64,000 nucleotides of DNA from Mycolicibacterium sp. HK-90 (lineage in GTDB: Bacteria; Actinomycetota; Actinomycetes; Mycobacteriales; Mycobacteriaceae): the NCBI RefSeq assembly GCF_030486405.1, contig NZ_CP129613.1:2046001-2110000 (forward strand), read 5' to 3'. Of this stretch, positions 18,621 through 26,591 are shown piece after piece. Positions within the stretch are counted from its first letter, which is position 1. Every line of letters begins with the position of its first letter. The notes under the pieces are model-generated. The model did not search any database. It was not told the DNA's origin and saw nothing but the letters and a program-made list of their open reading frames with translations. Made by a program: the position numbers and the translations under genes.

Positions 18621-19873
18621 GCGTTACGGAGGGCGACTGTCAGACCAAGGCGAAACTACCTGGTGAAGTCTGGGTCCTGATCGTCGCCAACGCCGTTATC
18701 GCGCTCGGCTACGGCGTGGTCGCGCCGGTGCTGCCGGCCTACGCCCGCCACTTCGGGGTCAGCATCAGCGCCGCGACGTTCGTCATCACCGCGTTCGCCC
18801 TGATGCGGCTGTGTTTCGCCCCGGCCACCGGCATGCTGATCCAGCGGCTGGGGGAGCGCCGGATCTATGTGTGGGGTCTGCTGATCGTCGCCATCACCAC
18901 CGGCGCCTGCGCGTTCGCGCAGACCTACTGGCAGCTGCTGCTGTTCCGGTCGCTCGGCGGGGTCGGCTCGACGATGTTCTTCGTGTCTGCGCTGGGCCTG
19001 ATGATCCGGATCAGCCCGGAGGACGCCCGTGGCCGGGTGGCCGGAATGTTCTCCTCGGCATTCCTGGTCGGCTCGGTGGGTGGGCCGGTGCTGGGCAGCC
19101 TGACCGCCGGGCTGGGTTTGAGCGCACCGTTTCTCATCTACGGTGCCGCCCTGCTGGTTGCCGCGGCGGTGGTGTTCATCAGCCTGCGGCACTCGTCGCT
19201 GGCGGCGCCTGCGCCCGACGACGGCGCGAAAGTGACTGTGCGCGCGGCACTGCGCAACCGCGCCTACCGGGCGGCGCTGTTGTCGAACTTCGCCACCGGG
19301 TGGTCGGCGTTCGGACTCCGCATTGCCCTGGTTCCGCTGTTCATCGTCGACGTGCTGCACCGTGGTCCCGGGATCGCGGGGTTGGCGCTGGCCACCTTCG
19401 CCATCGGCAACGTGTCCGCGGTGATCCCCAGCGGCTATCTGTCGGACCGGGTCGGGCGGCGGCTGCTGATGATCGTCGGGCTGACCGCGGCCGGGATCTC
19501 GACCGTGCTCGTCGGGTTCACCGACGGCCTGACCTTGTTCTTGGTGAGCGCCTACATCGCCGGCTTCGCGACCGGCATCTTCACCGCGCCGCAGCAGGCC
19601 GCGGTGGCCGACATCATCGGAAACAAGGCCCGCGGCGGCACCGCGGTGGCGACGTTCCAGATGATGGCCGACGTCGGCTCCATCGGCGGATCCCTGCTGG
19701 TCGGGCTGATCGCCCAGTACCTGTCGTTCTCCTGGGCCTTCGTGATCAGCGGGGTGGTTCTGCTGGTCGCGGCGGTGGGCTGGATCTTCGCTCCCGAGAC
19801 CCGCGGACGGCCCTCCGCCGAGCACACCCCAGCCCGCGCACTCGGCCCGGAGGCCGGTGGCGAGGTCCCCTGA
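18617..19873 (+). CDS. Major facilitator superfamily transporter
   Basis: The 418-residue protein has about 12 membrane helices in two halves. After helix 2 it carries a loop [14 protein letters not shown], and after helix 8 the typical MFS loop [16 protein letters not shown]. This looks like the drug:H+ antiporter subgroup, exporting small hydrophobic compounds, but the substrate cannot be read from sequence. The GTG start overlaps the pgm stop by 4 bases, so it is co-transcribed with pgm. It ends 55 bases before the tRNA-Ala gene. Confidence 0.87.
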
Positions 19874-19928
19874 CCAGCGATTTTGAACCTGGGGTAGCCG
19901 TGGTGTAACTTCGTGGGGCACGACAAAC

Positions 19929-20001
19929 GGGGCTATGGCGCAGTTGGTAGCGCACCACACTGGCAGTGTGGGGGTCAGGGGTTCGAATCCCCTTAGCTCC
20001 A
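19929..20001 (+). tRNA. tRNA-Ala (anticodon GGC)
   Basis: A 73-base cloverleaf. The acceptor stem GGGGCTA pairs with TAGCTCC and is followed by discriminator A; CCA is not encoded. The anticodon stem CCACA/TGTGG encloses the loop CTGGCAG with anticodon GGC at 19962-19964, and the T arm carries the GGTTCGAATCC loop. It reads GCC (Ala). Its 3' half is repeated at 22762-22794, marking it as an integration site. Confidence 0.97.
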
Positions 20002-20005
20002 CGTT
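19969..20005 (+). repeat. Left attachment-site repeat (37 bp, tRNA-Ala 3' end)
   Basis: Bases 19969-20005, from the anticodon stem of tRNA-Ala to 4 bases past its end, are identical to 22762-22798. A perfect direct repeat of a tRNA 3' end is the classical footprint of site-specific integration; this copy lies inside the intact tRNA (attL). Confidence 0.93.
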
Positions 20006-20009
20006 TGAG

Positions 20010-20041
20010 AAACCCGCTCTGACTTCGGTCGGGGCGGGTTT
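20010..20041 (+). terminator. Intrinsic terminator after tRNA-Ala
   Basis: AAACCCGC at 20010-20017 pairs perfectly with GCGGGTTT at 20034-20041, followed by a T-rich stretch. It lies 8 bases after the tRNA and separates it from the toxin gene. Confidence 0.8.
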
Positions 20042-20148
20042 TCTGGTTCCAGGCGCCAACGGACAGTCTTCTCGGTCGGCTGACCACCGCGATCGACTGT
20101 AACGTTTTTCTCCGTACGGCGGGATCGGCTTGCTTTGGGGGATGTGCG

Positions 20149-21468
20149 GTGTCGGACCGTTTGGAAGTCGATGCCGAGGGGTTGGCCGCTGACGGGCGGG
20201 ACCTGGCTGCCCTCGGGAGGCCGTCGCCGGAGGCGGCAGCCTGCCCGTCGCCTGCATCAGACCCGGTGTCGACGAGTATGGCCGCAGCGCTGACAGCGCA
20301 TGATGACGGTTTGTGCCAACGCCTCGGAGAAGCCAAGGCTATCCGAGAGCATGGCGGCGCGATTGTGAACGCATCAGGAGTGATGTTCGAGGTTGCCGAC
20401 GAGCAAGGCGCACTCGATATAAGTCGTGTCGACATCGTTGGGCAACCTCGGCCGGCGTCTGCCGGACCTCCGACGATCGAGGTGATAGCGCAGCCGAAGC
20501 AAAAGGAGACCACGGCGAAGGTCCCGCCCATCGAGCCGCAATCCCTAAGCGCAGAGGACTTCTCGAGCGCGGTGCATACCGGCAGTGGCGACAGTGGCGT
20601 TTTGGATTTCTCGAAACGCTGGCGGCGCAACGGCGACGACCTCAACAGTGTCGGCTACGAAGTGCAACGAATCAGCATGGACATCGAAGAGCACTGGCGG
20701 GATTCCGGCAACAATGCGTCACCGAATGTGTTCCACCATGGGACATGGCTGATCAGCGCCGCGGATTGGGCCAAGAAGCTGGCGTCCAGAGCGGACAGGT
20801 GCGCCGCCGCGTTCCACACCGCCAGATCAGAGACGCCGACCCCAGATGAACTGCGCACTGCCAAGCTGGCTGCACAGTTGAGTGTCGCCTCTCCTGTCCT
20901 GGGTTTCATCGCGTTGATGAAGTATCGGGAACTGAAAAACAAGGCGATCGAGGCTGGCGCCAAGTATGAGGCGGATGTCGAAAACGAGCTCGACCGCATG
21001 AGGTCGCCACTTGAAAAGCCTGAACTGATCGCAAAACGAGTCGAGATCCCCAAGGATCTCACCAAAGGTCCGGGCCAATGGGTGTCAGCTGTTCGCTCTG
21101 AAAAGCCAGCATGGCGTGACTACGAACTACAGGCAACTGGCTACCCGGCAGGCATGGAATACGAGATCCTCGGCCCGGACAAGGTGGCTGTCGACTTCGA
21201 CGGATACGATCCAGACGCGAACCTGCTTTTCGAGGCGAAAGGTAACTACGAGTGGGCAGTCGGCCCAGACGGTAATTTCATTCCTGGTTTTGGCCCCGCA
21301 GCGAGTTTTCCGAACACGCTTGAGCGACAGTACGGGGTCGCAGAGGCGACAGGGATCCCCGTCGAGTGGAGGGTAGCGGGACCGAAAGCAGCGGAAGCAA
21401 TCCAACGGATCGTGGATCTGCAGGGCTATGGCGACATGATTACTGTTGTTGTCGTTCCGGCGGAATGA
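20149..21468 (+). CDS. Type VII-linked polymorphic toxin: EspC-like head, REase-fold (Tox-REase-5-like) tail
   Basis: The 439-residue protein has three parts. Residues 1-95 resemble the EspC/DUF2580 family of ESX-associated secreted proteins (LEVDAEGLAADGRDLAALG, then DPVSTSMAAAL). Residues ~130-310 are helical with Trp-rich stretches, a likely delivery domain. Residues ~320-439 resemble a restriction-endonuclease-fold toxin: VDFDGYDPDANLLFEAKG has acidic residues D349/D351/D354 and E362-x-K364, the D...ExK nuclease signature. Predicted to be exported by an ESX system and to cut nucleic acid in competitors. GTG start with GGGGGA upstream. An immunity gene follows after 12 bases. It sits inside the tRNA-Ala island. 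The Tox-REase-5 name is my best recognition, not a search result. Confidence 0.8.
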   Translation: MSDRLEVDAEGLAADGRDLAALGRPSPEAAACPSPASDPVSTSMAAALTAHDDGLCQRLGEAKAIREHGGAIVNASGVMFEVADEQGALDISRVDIVGQPRPASAGPPTIEVIAQPKQKETTAKVPPIEPQSLSAEDFSSAVHTGSGDSGVLDFSKRWRRNGDDLNSVGYEVQRISMDIEEHWRDSGNNASPNVFHHGTWLISAADWAKKLASRADRCAAAFHTARSETPTPDELRTAKLAAQLSVASPVLGFIALMKYRELKNKAIEAGAKYEADVENELDRMRSPLEKPELIAKRVEIPKDLTKGPGQWVSAVRSEKPAWRDYELQATGYPAGMEYEILGPDKVAVDFDGYDPDANLLFEAKGNYEWAVGPDGNFIPGFGPAASFPNTLERQYGVAEATGIPVEWRVAGPKAAEAIQRIVDLQGYGDMITVVVVPAE

Positions 21469-21480
21469 AAGAGGGCGTAC

Positions 21481-22179
21481 GTGTTGTCGATAGTGGGCGG
21501 TTGGGGAAACCGCGAAGATTCGCTACCGGCAGCGGTTGACCGCTTGCAGCGGTCGCTGAACCGTGCACCCGTCGAGCCGGAAAAGTATGGGGCATGGGGC
21601 TTCTGGCGGAGACAGGAGGACGACGAGAACTCCAATTTGACTTTTGTGCCGATCGATATCAACGATTCCGAAATCCTCGGCGGTGTTATCACGACGGCAA
21701 CGGAGCAAGTTCGTCGCGGACCCAATACCGCTCCCGGTCTGTACGTTGACCTTTCGAGACCCGCCCTGAGTCAAACTTCAGAGACCAGCCCGGGATGGTA
21801 TCAATACACGGCCCGAGTCGGTTTTGTCGACCGGCCGCGCCCTCACAATCGGGTCACGTTTGGAGTCGACGATGCCATCGACGAGCGGACACTCATGGGC
21901 TACATGAGCGCCCTAGTTGAAGCCTGGCAGCCAGATCACCTGGGCTCGGTGACTATTGAGACCTTGAGGGCTCAAGGTCATAAAGGAGCGGGGCCTGTCG
22001 TTGGCCGACTGACATACGTTCGGGACGGAACACCGCTGAACACCAATGTTCTTGGTGACGAAGTGCATGTCGCCGAGGCTGACGGTGGCCGCTATATCAG
22101 AGTCCCCGGCACTCCCAGCGATCCGAGCCTCGAGCACATCCTCGAAGTGCGACGAGCGCTCGGCTACGAAACGGCGTGA
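21481..22179 (+). CDS. Probable Imm52-type immunity protein for the upstream toxin
   Basis: A 232-residue soluble protein with no signal or membrane helix, mixed alpha/beta, starting LSIVGGWGNREDS (GTG codon, AAAGAGG 6 bases upstream). It begins 12 bases after the toxin stop on the same strand, the standard toxin-immunity arrangement. Its aromatic-rich N-terminal half (YGAWGFWRRQEDD) and VTFGVDDAIDERTLMGYMSALVEAW segment recall the Imm52 family, which is associated with Tox-REase-5 toxins. Expected to stay in the cytoplasm and block the nuclease domain. The assignment rests mainly on position and partner type. Confidence 0.72.
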   Translation: MLSIVGGWGNREDSLPAAVDRLQRSLNRAPVEPEKYGAWGFWRRQEDDENSNLTFVPIDINDSEILGGVITTATEQVRRGPNTAPGLYVDLSRPALSQTSETSPGWYQYTARVGFVDRPRPHNRVTFGVDDAIDERTLMGYMSALVEAWQPDHLGSVTIETLRAQGHKGAGPVVGRLTYVRDGTPLNTNVLGDEVHVAEADGGRYIRVPGTPSDPSLEHILEVRRALGYETA

Positions 22180-22377
22180 CGAAACCCTCCGCCCGAACGT
22201 CGTTGGCGCGACTACTGCTTCACGGTCCAAGGTCCGCACTCGCTGGTCATGAACACCATCTGACATGCAGCTGCTGATTGCACGAGATAAGTGCGCCGAC
22301 GCAACGACGCGAGGCTATGCCTGTCCGGGATTGCCGGTCGGTCCGGCGAGAAATTGACCATTCGGTCAAAAGAACTC

Positions 22378-22737
22378 TTGAAAAGCCGGAAAACGCCTAG
22401 TTGGGGCGGTACCGTTCCGCTCGGGAAAAGCCAAGCGGTCGGGCGCCGCATCAAGCTATCGATCGCCATCGCAGCGAGTTTCGTGTCCGTCGCGATGGCG
22501 GTACCAGGCAGCGCTCACGCCGATGAGCAGGGTTACCTGGCGGCGCTCGGACCCCAGCTCTTACCCACCACATCCTTGCTGACGCTCGGTCGCACCATCT
22601 GCGACAAGCTTCGCTACGGCGGGGCAACGCCCGAAAACGTCCTGATGTCGTGGGAGTTGATCGGCTGGGCCAACCCTCCGATGGTGGATGCCGCACAGCG
22701 TGAACTGTGCCCGGACACGCTCGCGCCCGCGCCATAG
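22378..22737 (+). CDS. DUF732 secreted protein in the tRNA island, start uncertain
   Basis: The visible domain is typical mycobacterial DUF732: signal peptide KLSIAIAASFVSVAMAVPG ending SAHA, then QGYLAALGPQLLPTTSLLTLGRTICDKLRYGG and a closing ELCPDT, with two Cys that probably pair. Such proteins are small, exported and of unknown function. No ATG or GTG is well placed: TTG 22378 gives a sensible 120-residue precursor, while the frame is open back to 22291. It follows the immunity gene by about 200 bases and is the last gene before the right repeat. It may be a passenger or an accessory of the toxin unit. Confidence 0.68.
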   Translation: MKSRKTPSWGGTVPLGKSQAVGRRIKLSIAIAASFVSVAMAVPGSAHADEQGYLAALGPQLLPTTSLLTLGRTICDKLRYGGATPENVLMSWELIGWANPPMVDAAQRELCPDTLAPAP

Positions 22738-22761
22738 CGAAAAGTGCGTCTGACCGGGAGA

Positions 22762-22798
22762 TGGGGGTCAGGGGTTCGAATCCCCTTAGCTCCACGTT
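22762..22798 (+). repeat. Right attachment-site repeat (37 bp, partial tRNA-Ala copy)
   Basis: Identical over 37 bases to 19969-20005. Here only the T arm, the 3' acceptor strand and four flanking bases exist; there is no 5' tRNA half, so this is an attR scar rather than a gene. Confidence 0.93.
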
Positions 22799-22802
22799 CG
22801 AT

Positions 22803-22828
22803 AACCCGATGTCAGATGGCTTCGGGTT
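22803..22828 (+). terminator. Terminator-like hairpin after the right repeat
   Basis: AACCCGA at 22803-22809 pairs with TCGGGTT at 22822-22828, followed by CTTT. Like the hairpin after the intact tRNA it starts a few bases after the repeat and shares the AACCCG arm, suggesting a common origin of the two flanks. Confidence 0.65.
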
Positions 22829-23040
22829 CTTTGCCATGTGCGGGTTGTTGTCGTCGAACTCGATCGTGAGGCCACCCGGCTGAGGCGATCACTCTGCCCC
22901 ATGAGCTGATCCGCCGCGCCGACGTTGCGTAGTCCCGCTGAGGGCGCGGCAGGACCTACCCGGAACCCGCCACTGCAGGTCGCGTAGGTTCTTAGGGAAT
23001 CAGTTCCAAGTGCCTAACGCAGCATTCAACGAAAGCCATC

Positions 23041-23298
23041 ATGTCCGAGGATCAGAACACCGACGTTCCACCGAATCACCTCTCCGTCGATCCGCGCAGC
23101 GCCTTCTATGACGAAGAGGTGCTCCTCCGCGACGTGGGTATTCGCTTCAATGGCGTCGAGAAAACCAATGTTCACGAATACGACGTAGCCGAGGGCTGGG
23201 TACGTGTTGAAGTCCCTACCGCCAAGGATCGCCGCGGAAATCCGATGGTCGTCAAGCTCAGCGGCACGGTTGAACCCTTTTTCCGCCAAGCAAAGTAG
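23041..23298 (+). CDS. DUF3297 family protein
   Basis: The 85-residue protein carries the family core: HLSVDPRSAFYDEEVLLRDVG, IRFNGVEKTNVHEYDVAEGWVRV and a closing LSGTVEPFF. These are small, widely conserved cytosolic proteins without an established function. ATG 23041. It stands alone between the right repeat of the tRNA island and the convergent gene at 23408. The 240 bases between the repeat and this gene hold no other gene that I can see. Confidence 0.88.
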   Translation: MSEDQNTDVPPNHLSVDPRSAFYDEEVLLRDVGIRFNGVEKTNVHEYDVAEGWVRVEVPTAKDRRGNPMVVKLSGTVEPFFRQAK

Positions 23299-23407
23299 CT
23301 GGCGCCCCTGGGTTACTGCGGTCGTTGGCGGGCGGCCGCTGCCGAACCGGCCCGTTTGGCGGCATCCGTGACGGCAGGTGCCGTTCCGAATGCACCCAAT
23401 GCACGCC

Positions 23408-23833
23408 TCACTCCAAGTCGGACAACACCTTTCGTGCGGCTTCGAGCTCGGCTTCGAGGGCCGCAACCTTGGCGGCCTGCTGGGCGCGTGCCTCTTCGAT
23501 GACCTTGTCGATCGGCGTGGCCAGGTCATCGTGCAGTTCTTTGGCGGCGCGGGACACCGCGGCAGCCGCGACGGCGAGGTCGCGAGCCAGGTAGGTGGTG
23601 CCCTGCTTGAGCTCGGCGCGCCACTCGCCGTCGGCGGTTCCAGTGACGGTGAGGGTTAGTTCGATCGTCTTGGCCTTCTTGCCCGGGGCTTTCTTGGCGG
23701 GCGCCTTCCTTGGCCTCTCGTCGGCAGGCGTGTCAACGGCGGGTGTGCCACCGTCGGCTGGCGAAGCCAAGTCGGCGGGAGTGTCGGAGTCGGTGGTCAG
23801 CGTTTCTGGGGCCAGGGCGTCTACAGTCATCGT
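23408..23833 (-). CDS. Conserved actinobacterial hypothetical protein (DUF6319-like)
   Basis: About 141 residues from MTVDALAPE. The first ~60 residues are low-complexity Thr/Asp/Ala/Pro followed by a Lys/Ala/Pro-rich basic stretch (RKAPAKKAPGKKAK), which could bind nucleic acid. The C-terminal half starts with a beta segment (TIELTLTVTGTADGEWRAEL) and ends in a long charged helix, probably a coiled coil (KVAALEAELEAARKVL). The name is recalled from similar proteins and is tentative. Upstream in-frame Met codons at 23884 and 23854 are alternative starts. Confidence 0.68.
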   Translation of the reverse strand, partial: TMTVDALAPETLTTDSDTPADLASPADGGTPAVDTPADERPRKAPAKKAPGKKAKTIELTLTVTGTADGEWRAELKQGTTYLARDLAVAAAAVSRAAKELHDDLATPIDKVIEEARAQQAAKVAALEAELEAARKVLSDLE

Positions 23834-23932
23834 CACGGCGAACTCCTTCTCGAACATCGCTTGCGCTGGGCGGGCTAGAGTCATTAGAACACACGTTCGA
23901 CGCCTGTGGTCAAGTCGACGCGCCCGCCGCGC

Positions 23933-24631
23933 TCACCTCGTCGAGTTGCCGGCCTCGAGAATCTGAGCGCCGATGGCCGTGTCATCCAGATGCTGAAGCA
24001 GGTCCAACGGGTCGTCGAAAATCGCTTGTGCACCAGCTTTTTCGAGCTCGCAATCGGCGACCCCGCCGCAACGGACCCCGATAAACGGCACGCCTGCGCG
24101 GGTGGCGGCTTCCCCGTCCCACACCGCGTCGCCGACGAAGACAGCCCGGTCGGCGGACACCCCCGCGCGCTCCAGAGCCACCCGGACGATCCCAGGGTCG
24201 GGCTTGGCGGTGTCGACGTCCTTCGATGACGTTGCCGCCGCGATGGCGTCGTCGCTGTCGAGAACCCTTCGGGTGATGGCGAGTTCGTCCTCGGGCGCGG
24301 AACTGGCGAGCACCACCCGCACTTCGTTGTCGGCGAGATGATGCAGCAGTTCGCGAGCGCCTGGCAGGCGCACGATCAGCTCTGCGCTGTCCTTGTAGAG
24401 GCTGCTGTGGCGGTCCTGGAGTCGTTGCCGCACAGCGTGACTGGCGTCTCCGGACAGGGCCTTCACCAGAGTGCTGCCGTCCATTCCGATGCTGCGGTGG
24501 ATACGCCAGGACTCGACGTCGATGTTCTGCTCGCGGAACGCGCGGGCCCAGGCATGCACGTGAAGGTAATTCGAGTCGACGAGCGTTCCGTCGACGTCGA
24601 ACAGGACCGCACATGTTCTCGCGATTGGCAT
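23933..24631 (-). CDS. HAD-superfamily phosphatase (phosphoglycolate phosphatase-like)
   Basis: A 232-residue hydrolase with all four HAD motifs: FDVDGTLVDSN (nucleophile Asp, motif I), VLASSAPEDE (motif II Ser), AKPDPGIV (motif III Lys) and FVGDAVWDGEAA (motif IV Asp). A helical cap occupies about residues 18-95, making it a C1-cap Gph/beta-phosphoglucomutase-like enzyme. The substrate is unknown. It lies 42 bases downstream of merR on the same strand and may be transcribed with the sulP-merR unit. Confidence 0.88.
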   Translation of the reverse strand: MPIARTCAVLFDVDGTLVDSNYLHVHAWARAFREQNIDVESWRIHRSIGMDGSTLVKALSGDASHAVRQRLQDRHSSLYKDSAELIVRLPGARELLHHLADNEVRVVLASSAPEDELAITRRVLDSDDAIAAATSSKDVDTAKPDPGIVRVALERAGVSADRAVFVGDAVWDGEAATRAGVPFIGVRCGGVADCELEKAGAQAIFDDPLDLLQHLDDTAIGAQILEAGNSTR

Positions 24632-24673
24632 GCGCGCGGTATACCCGCCTGCCCGCAGGCGAAACGGTCGCGG

Positions 24674-25063
24674 TCAGTTGCGGTAATGGGCGAGTTGCTC
24701 GGTCAGTTCCTGCGCGTACGCCAGCTGTCGCGTGAGTTTGACGCAGGCTTCTTGTGCGCGGGTATGGCACTCGGCAACATAGCCGGTCGCCGCGGCGCGC
24801 TGCGCGGCTGGTGAGGTGGGGGAGTTGAGCGTGTCGAGGGCATCGAGCAGCTTCCGCATTTCATCGAGGCTGAAGCCCAACGGTTTCATGCGTCGGATCG
24901 CGAGCAGCCGGTTGACGTCATCGGCGGTGTAGAGCCGGAAGCCGCCGGCGGACCGGGCCGACGGCACGACCAGGCCGACCTCGTCGTAGTGCCGGATTGT
25001 CTTGATGGACAATTCGGTTCGCGCGGCGACCTCGCCGATCTGCAGGTGGTCCTGACTGCTCAA
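24674..25063 (-). CDS. MerR-family transcriptional regulator
   Basis: A 129-residue protein. The N-terminal winged HTH reads LQIGEVAARTELSIKTIRHYDEVGLVVPSARS, the hallmark of MerR, followed by FRLYTADDVNRLLAIRRMKPLGFSLDEMRKLLD and a C-terminal coiled coil. I chose the TTG at 25063, which has GGGGAGA about 5 bases upstream; the open frame extends to 25120 but that part is not MerR-like. One Cys in the C-terminal part (residue ~100) and one about 11 residues later could sense an effector. It follows sulP by 19 bases; a MerR-type promoter lies upstream of sulP, so it probably controls its own operon. Confidence 0.88.
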   Translation of the reverse strand: MSSQDHLQIGEVAARTELSIKTIRHYDEVGLVVPSARSAGGFRLYTADDVNRLLAIRRMKPLGFSLDEMRKLLDALDTLNSPTSPAAQRAAATGYVAECHTRAQEACVKLTRQLAYAQELTEQLAHYRN

Positions 25064-25082
25064 CGATTCTCCCCGTGGCGGT

Positions 25083-26591
25083 TCAGTGCGCCGCAGCCAA
25101 TTGGCCGCTGAGCCGAGCATGCCGCGCGGCGCTGTTCTCGTTCATCCCGACGATCGTGACGGTCTTGCCCTTGGCAGCATATTTCGTGGTGATCGCGTCC
25201 AGGGTGGACACGGTGGACGCGTCCCAGATATGGGCCTGGCTCATGTCGATGATGACGTTGTCGGGATCGCCGACGTAGTCGAACTGGTAGACCAGATCGT
25301 TGCTGGAAGCGAAGAACAGCTCGCCGCGGACCGCGTACACACGCGTCTCATCGTCGGGATGGTCGATGTCCACTACCTCGGTGAAATGTGCGACGCGTCG
25401 GGCGAACAGCACCATCGCGGTCAGCGTGCCGACGGCGACGCCGTAGGCCAGGTTGCTTGTCGCCACCGTCACCGCCACCGTGGCGAGCATGACGGCCGTT
25501 TCGCTCTTGGGCATGCGCCGCAACGTTTTCGGGTTGATGCTGTGCCAGTCGAGCGTGCCGACCGACACCATGATCATCACGGCAACCAACGCTGCCATGG
25601 GGATCTCGGCCACGATGTCGCCAAGGCCGACAACCAGAGCGAGCAGGAAAGCGCCGGCCAGGAACGTCGAGATCCGGGTACGCGCGCCGCACGATTTCAC
25701 GTTGATCATGGTCTGGCCGATCATGGCGCAGCCGCCCATGCCGCCGAAGAATCCGGTGACGATGTTGGCCACGCCTTGGCCCAGTGCCTCGCGGGACTTG
25801 TCGGAGTGGGTATCGGTGATGTCGTCGACGAGCTTGGCCGTCATCAGCGATTCCAGCAGGCCCACTACGGCCATGGCCAGCGCGTAGGGCGCGATGACTC
25901 CCAGTGTCTGCAGGGTGAACAGGACGTCGGGAATCAGCAGGGACGGCAAGCTCGACGGCAGCTGTCCCTCGTCGCCCACGTTGGGAATCGACCACCCGAA
26001 TCCGACGGTGACAGCGGTGAGCACCACGATGGCCACCAGCGGAGCGGGGATCGCGGTGCTCAGTTTCGGGAGTGCCACGATGACGGCGATGGCGACGACG
26101 ACCATCGGGTAGACCAGCCACGGCACCCCGATGAGGTGAGGCAGTTGGGCCAGGAAGATGAGGATCGCGAGCGCGTTCACGAACCCGACCATCACGCTGC
26201 GGGGCACGAACCGCATCAGCTTCGCGATGCCGAGGCCGCCCAAAACCAACTGCAGCACTCCGGCCAGGATGACCGCCGCGATCAAGTAGTCGAGACCATG
26301 GCTGCGCACCAGCGGCGCCACCACGAGGGCGACGGCGCCGGTCGCGGCAGAGATCATCGCCGGTCGCCCGCCGACGATGGCGATGGTCACCGCCATCGTG
26401 AACGAGGCGAACAGGCCGATGCGCGGATCCACGCCGGCGATGATGGAGAACGAGATGGCTTCGGGGATCAGGGCCAGCGCCACCACCAGGCCGGCGAGCA
26501 CCTCGGTGCGCAGCCTGCGAGGCGAGCGGAGCGCGGCCAGTACCGATTGCTGCTCAGCGGGCGCACTTGCGTCCAGCGATGGTTTCAACAC
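25083..26591 (-). CDS. SulP-family anion transporter with STAS domain
   Basis: A 502-residue membrane permease. About 12-14 helices occupy residues 25-400, with SulP landmarks [25 protein letters not shown] in the N-terminal half and [23 protein letters not shown]-like [21 protein letters not shown] in the middle. A cytoplasmic STAS domain (about 410-502) contains [21 protein letters not shown]. SulP proteins carry sulfate, bicarbonate or other anions; the substrate here is not decided by sequence. merR lies directly downstream. Confidence 0.9.
   Translation of the reverse strand: [502 protein letters not shown]

Larger units (their letters stand above)
19969..22798. mobile_element. Small tRNA-Ala genomic island with toxin-immunity cargo
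   Basis: An element of about 2.8 kb is bounded by a perfect 37-bp direct repeat of the tRNA-Ala 3' end. Cargo: an EspC-headed polymorphic toxin, its immunity protein and a DUF732 secreted protein, all on the plus strand. The interior is visibly richer in A/T and codons ending in A/T than neighbouring genes. No integrase, excisionase or replication gene is present, so it is either a degraded element or one mobilised in trans by another tRNA-Ala integrase. Both repeat copies are followed within a few bases by a hairpin terminator of similar sequence, so the recombining unit probably carried a tRNA end plus terminator. Confidence 0.85.

Noticed and set aside
20006..22761. Search for an integrase or recombinase inside the tRNA island
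   Set aside because: No frame of adequate length with tyrosine- or serine-recombinase motifs exists between the repeats.
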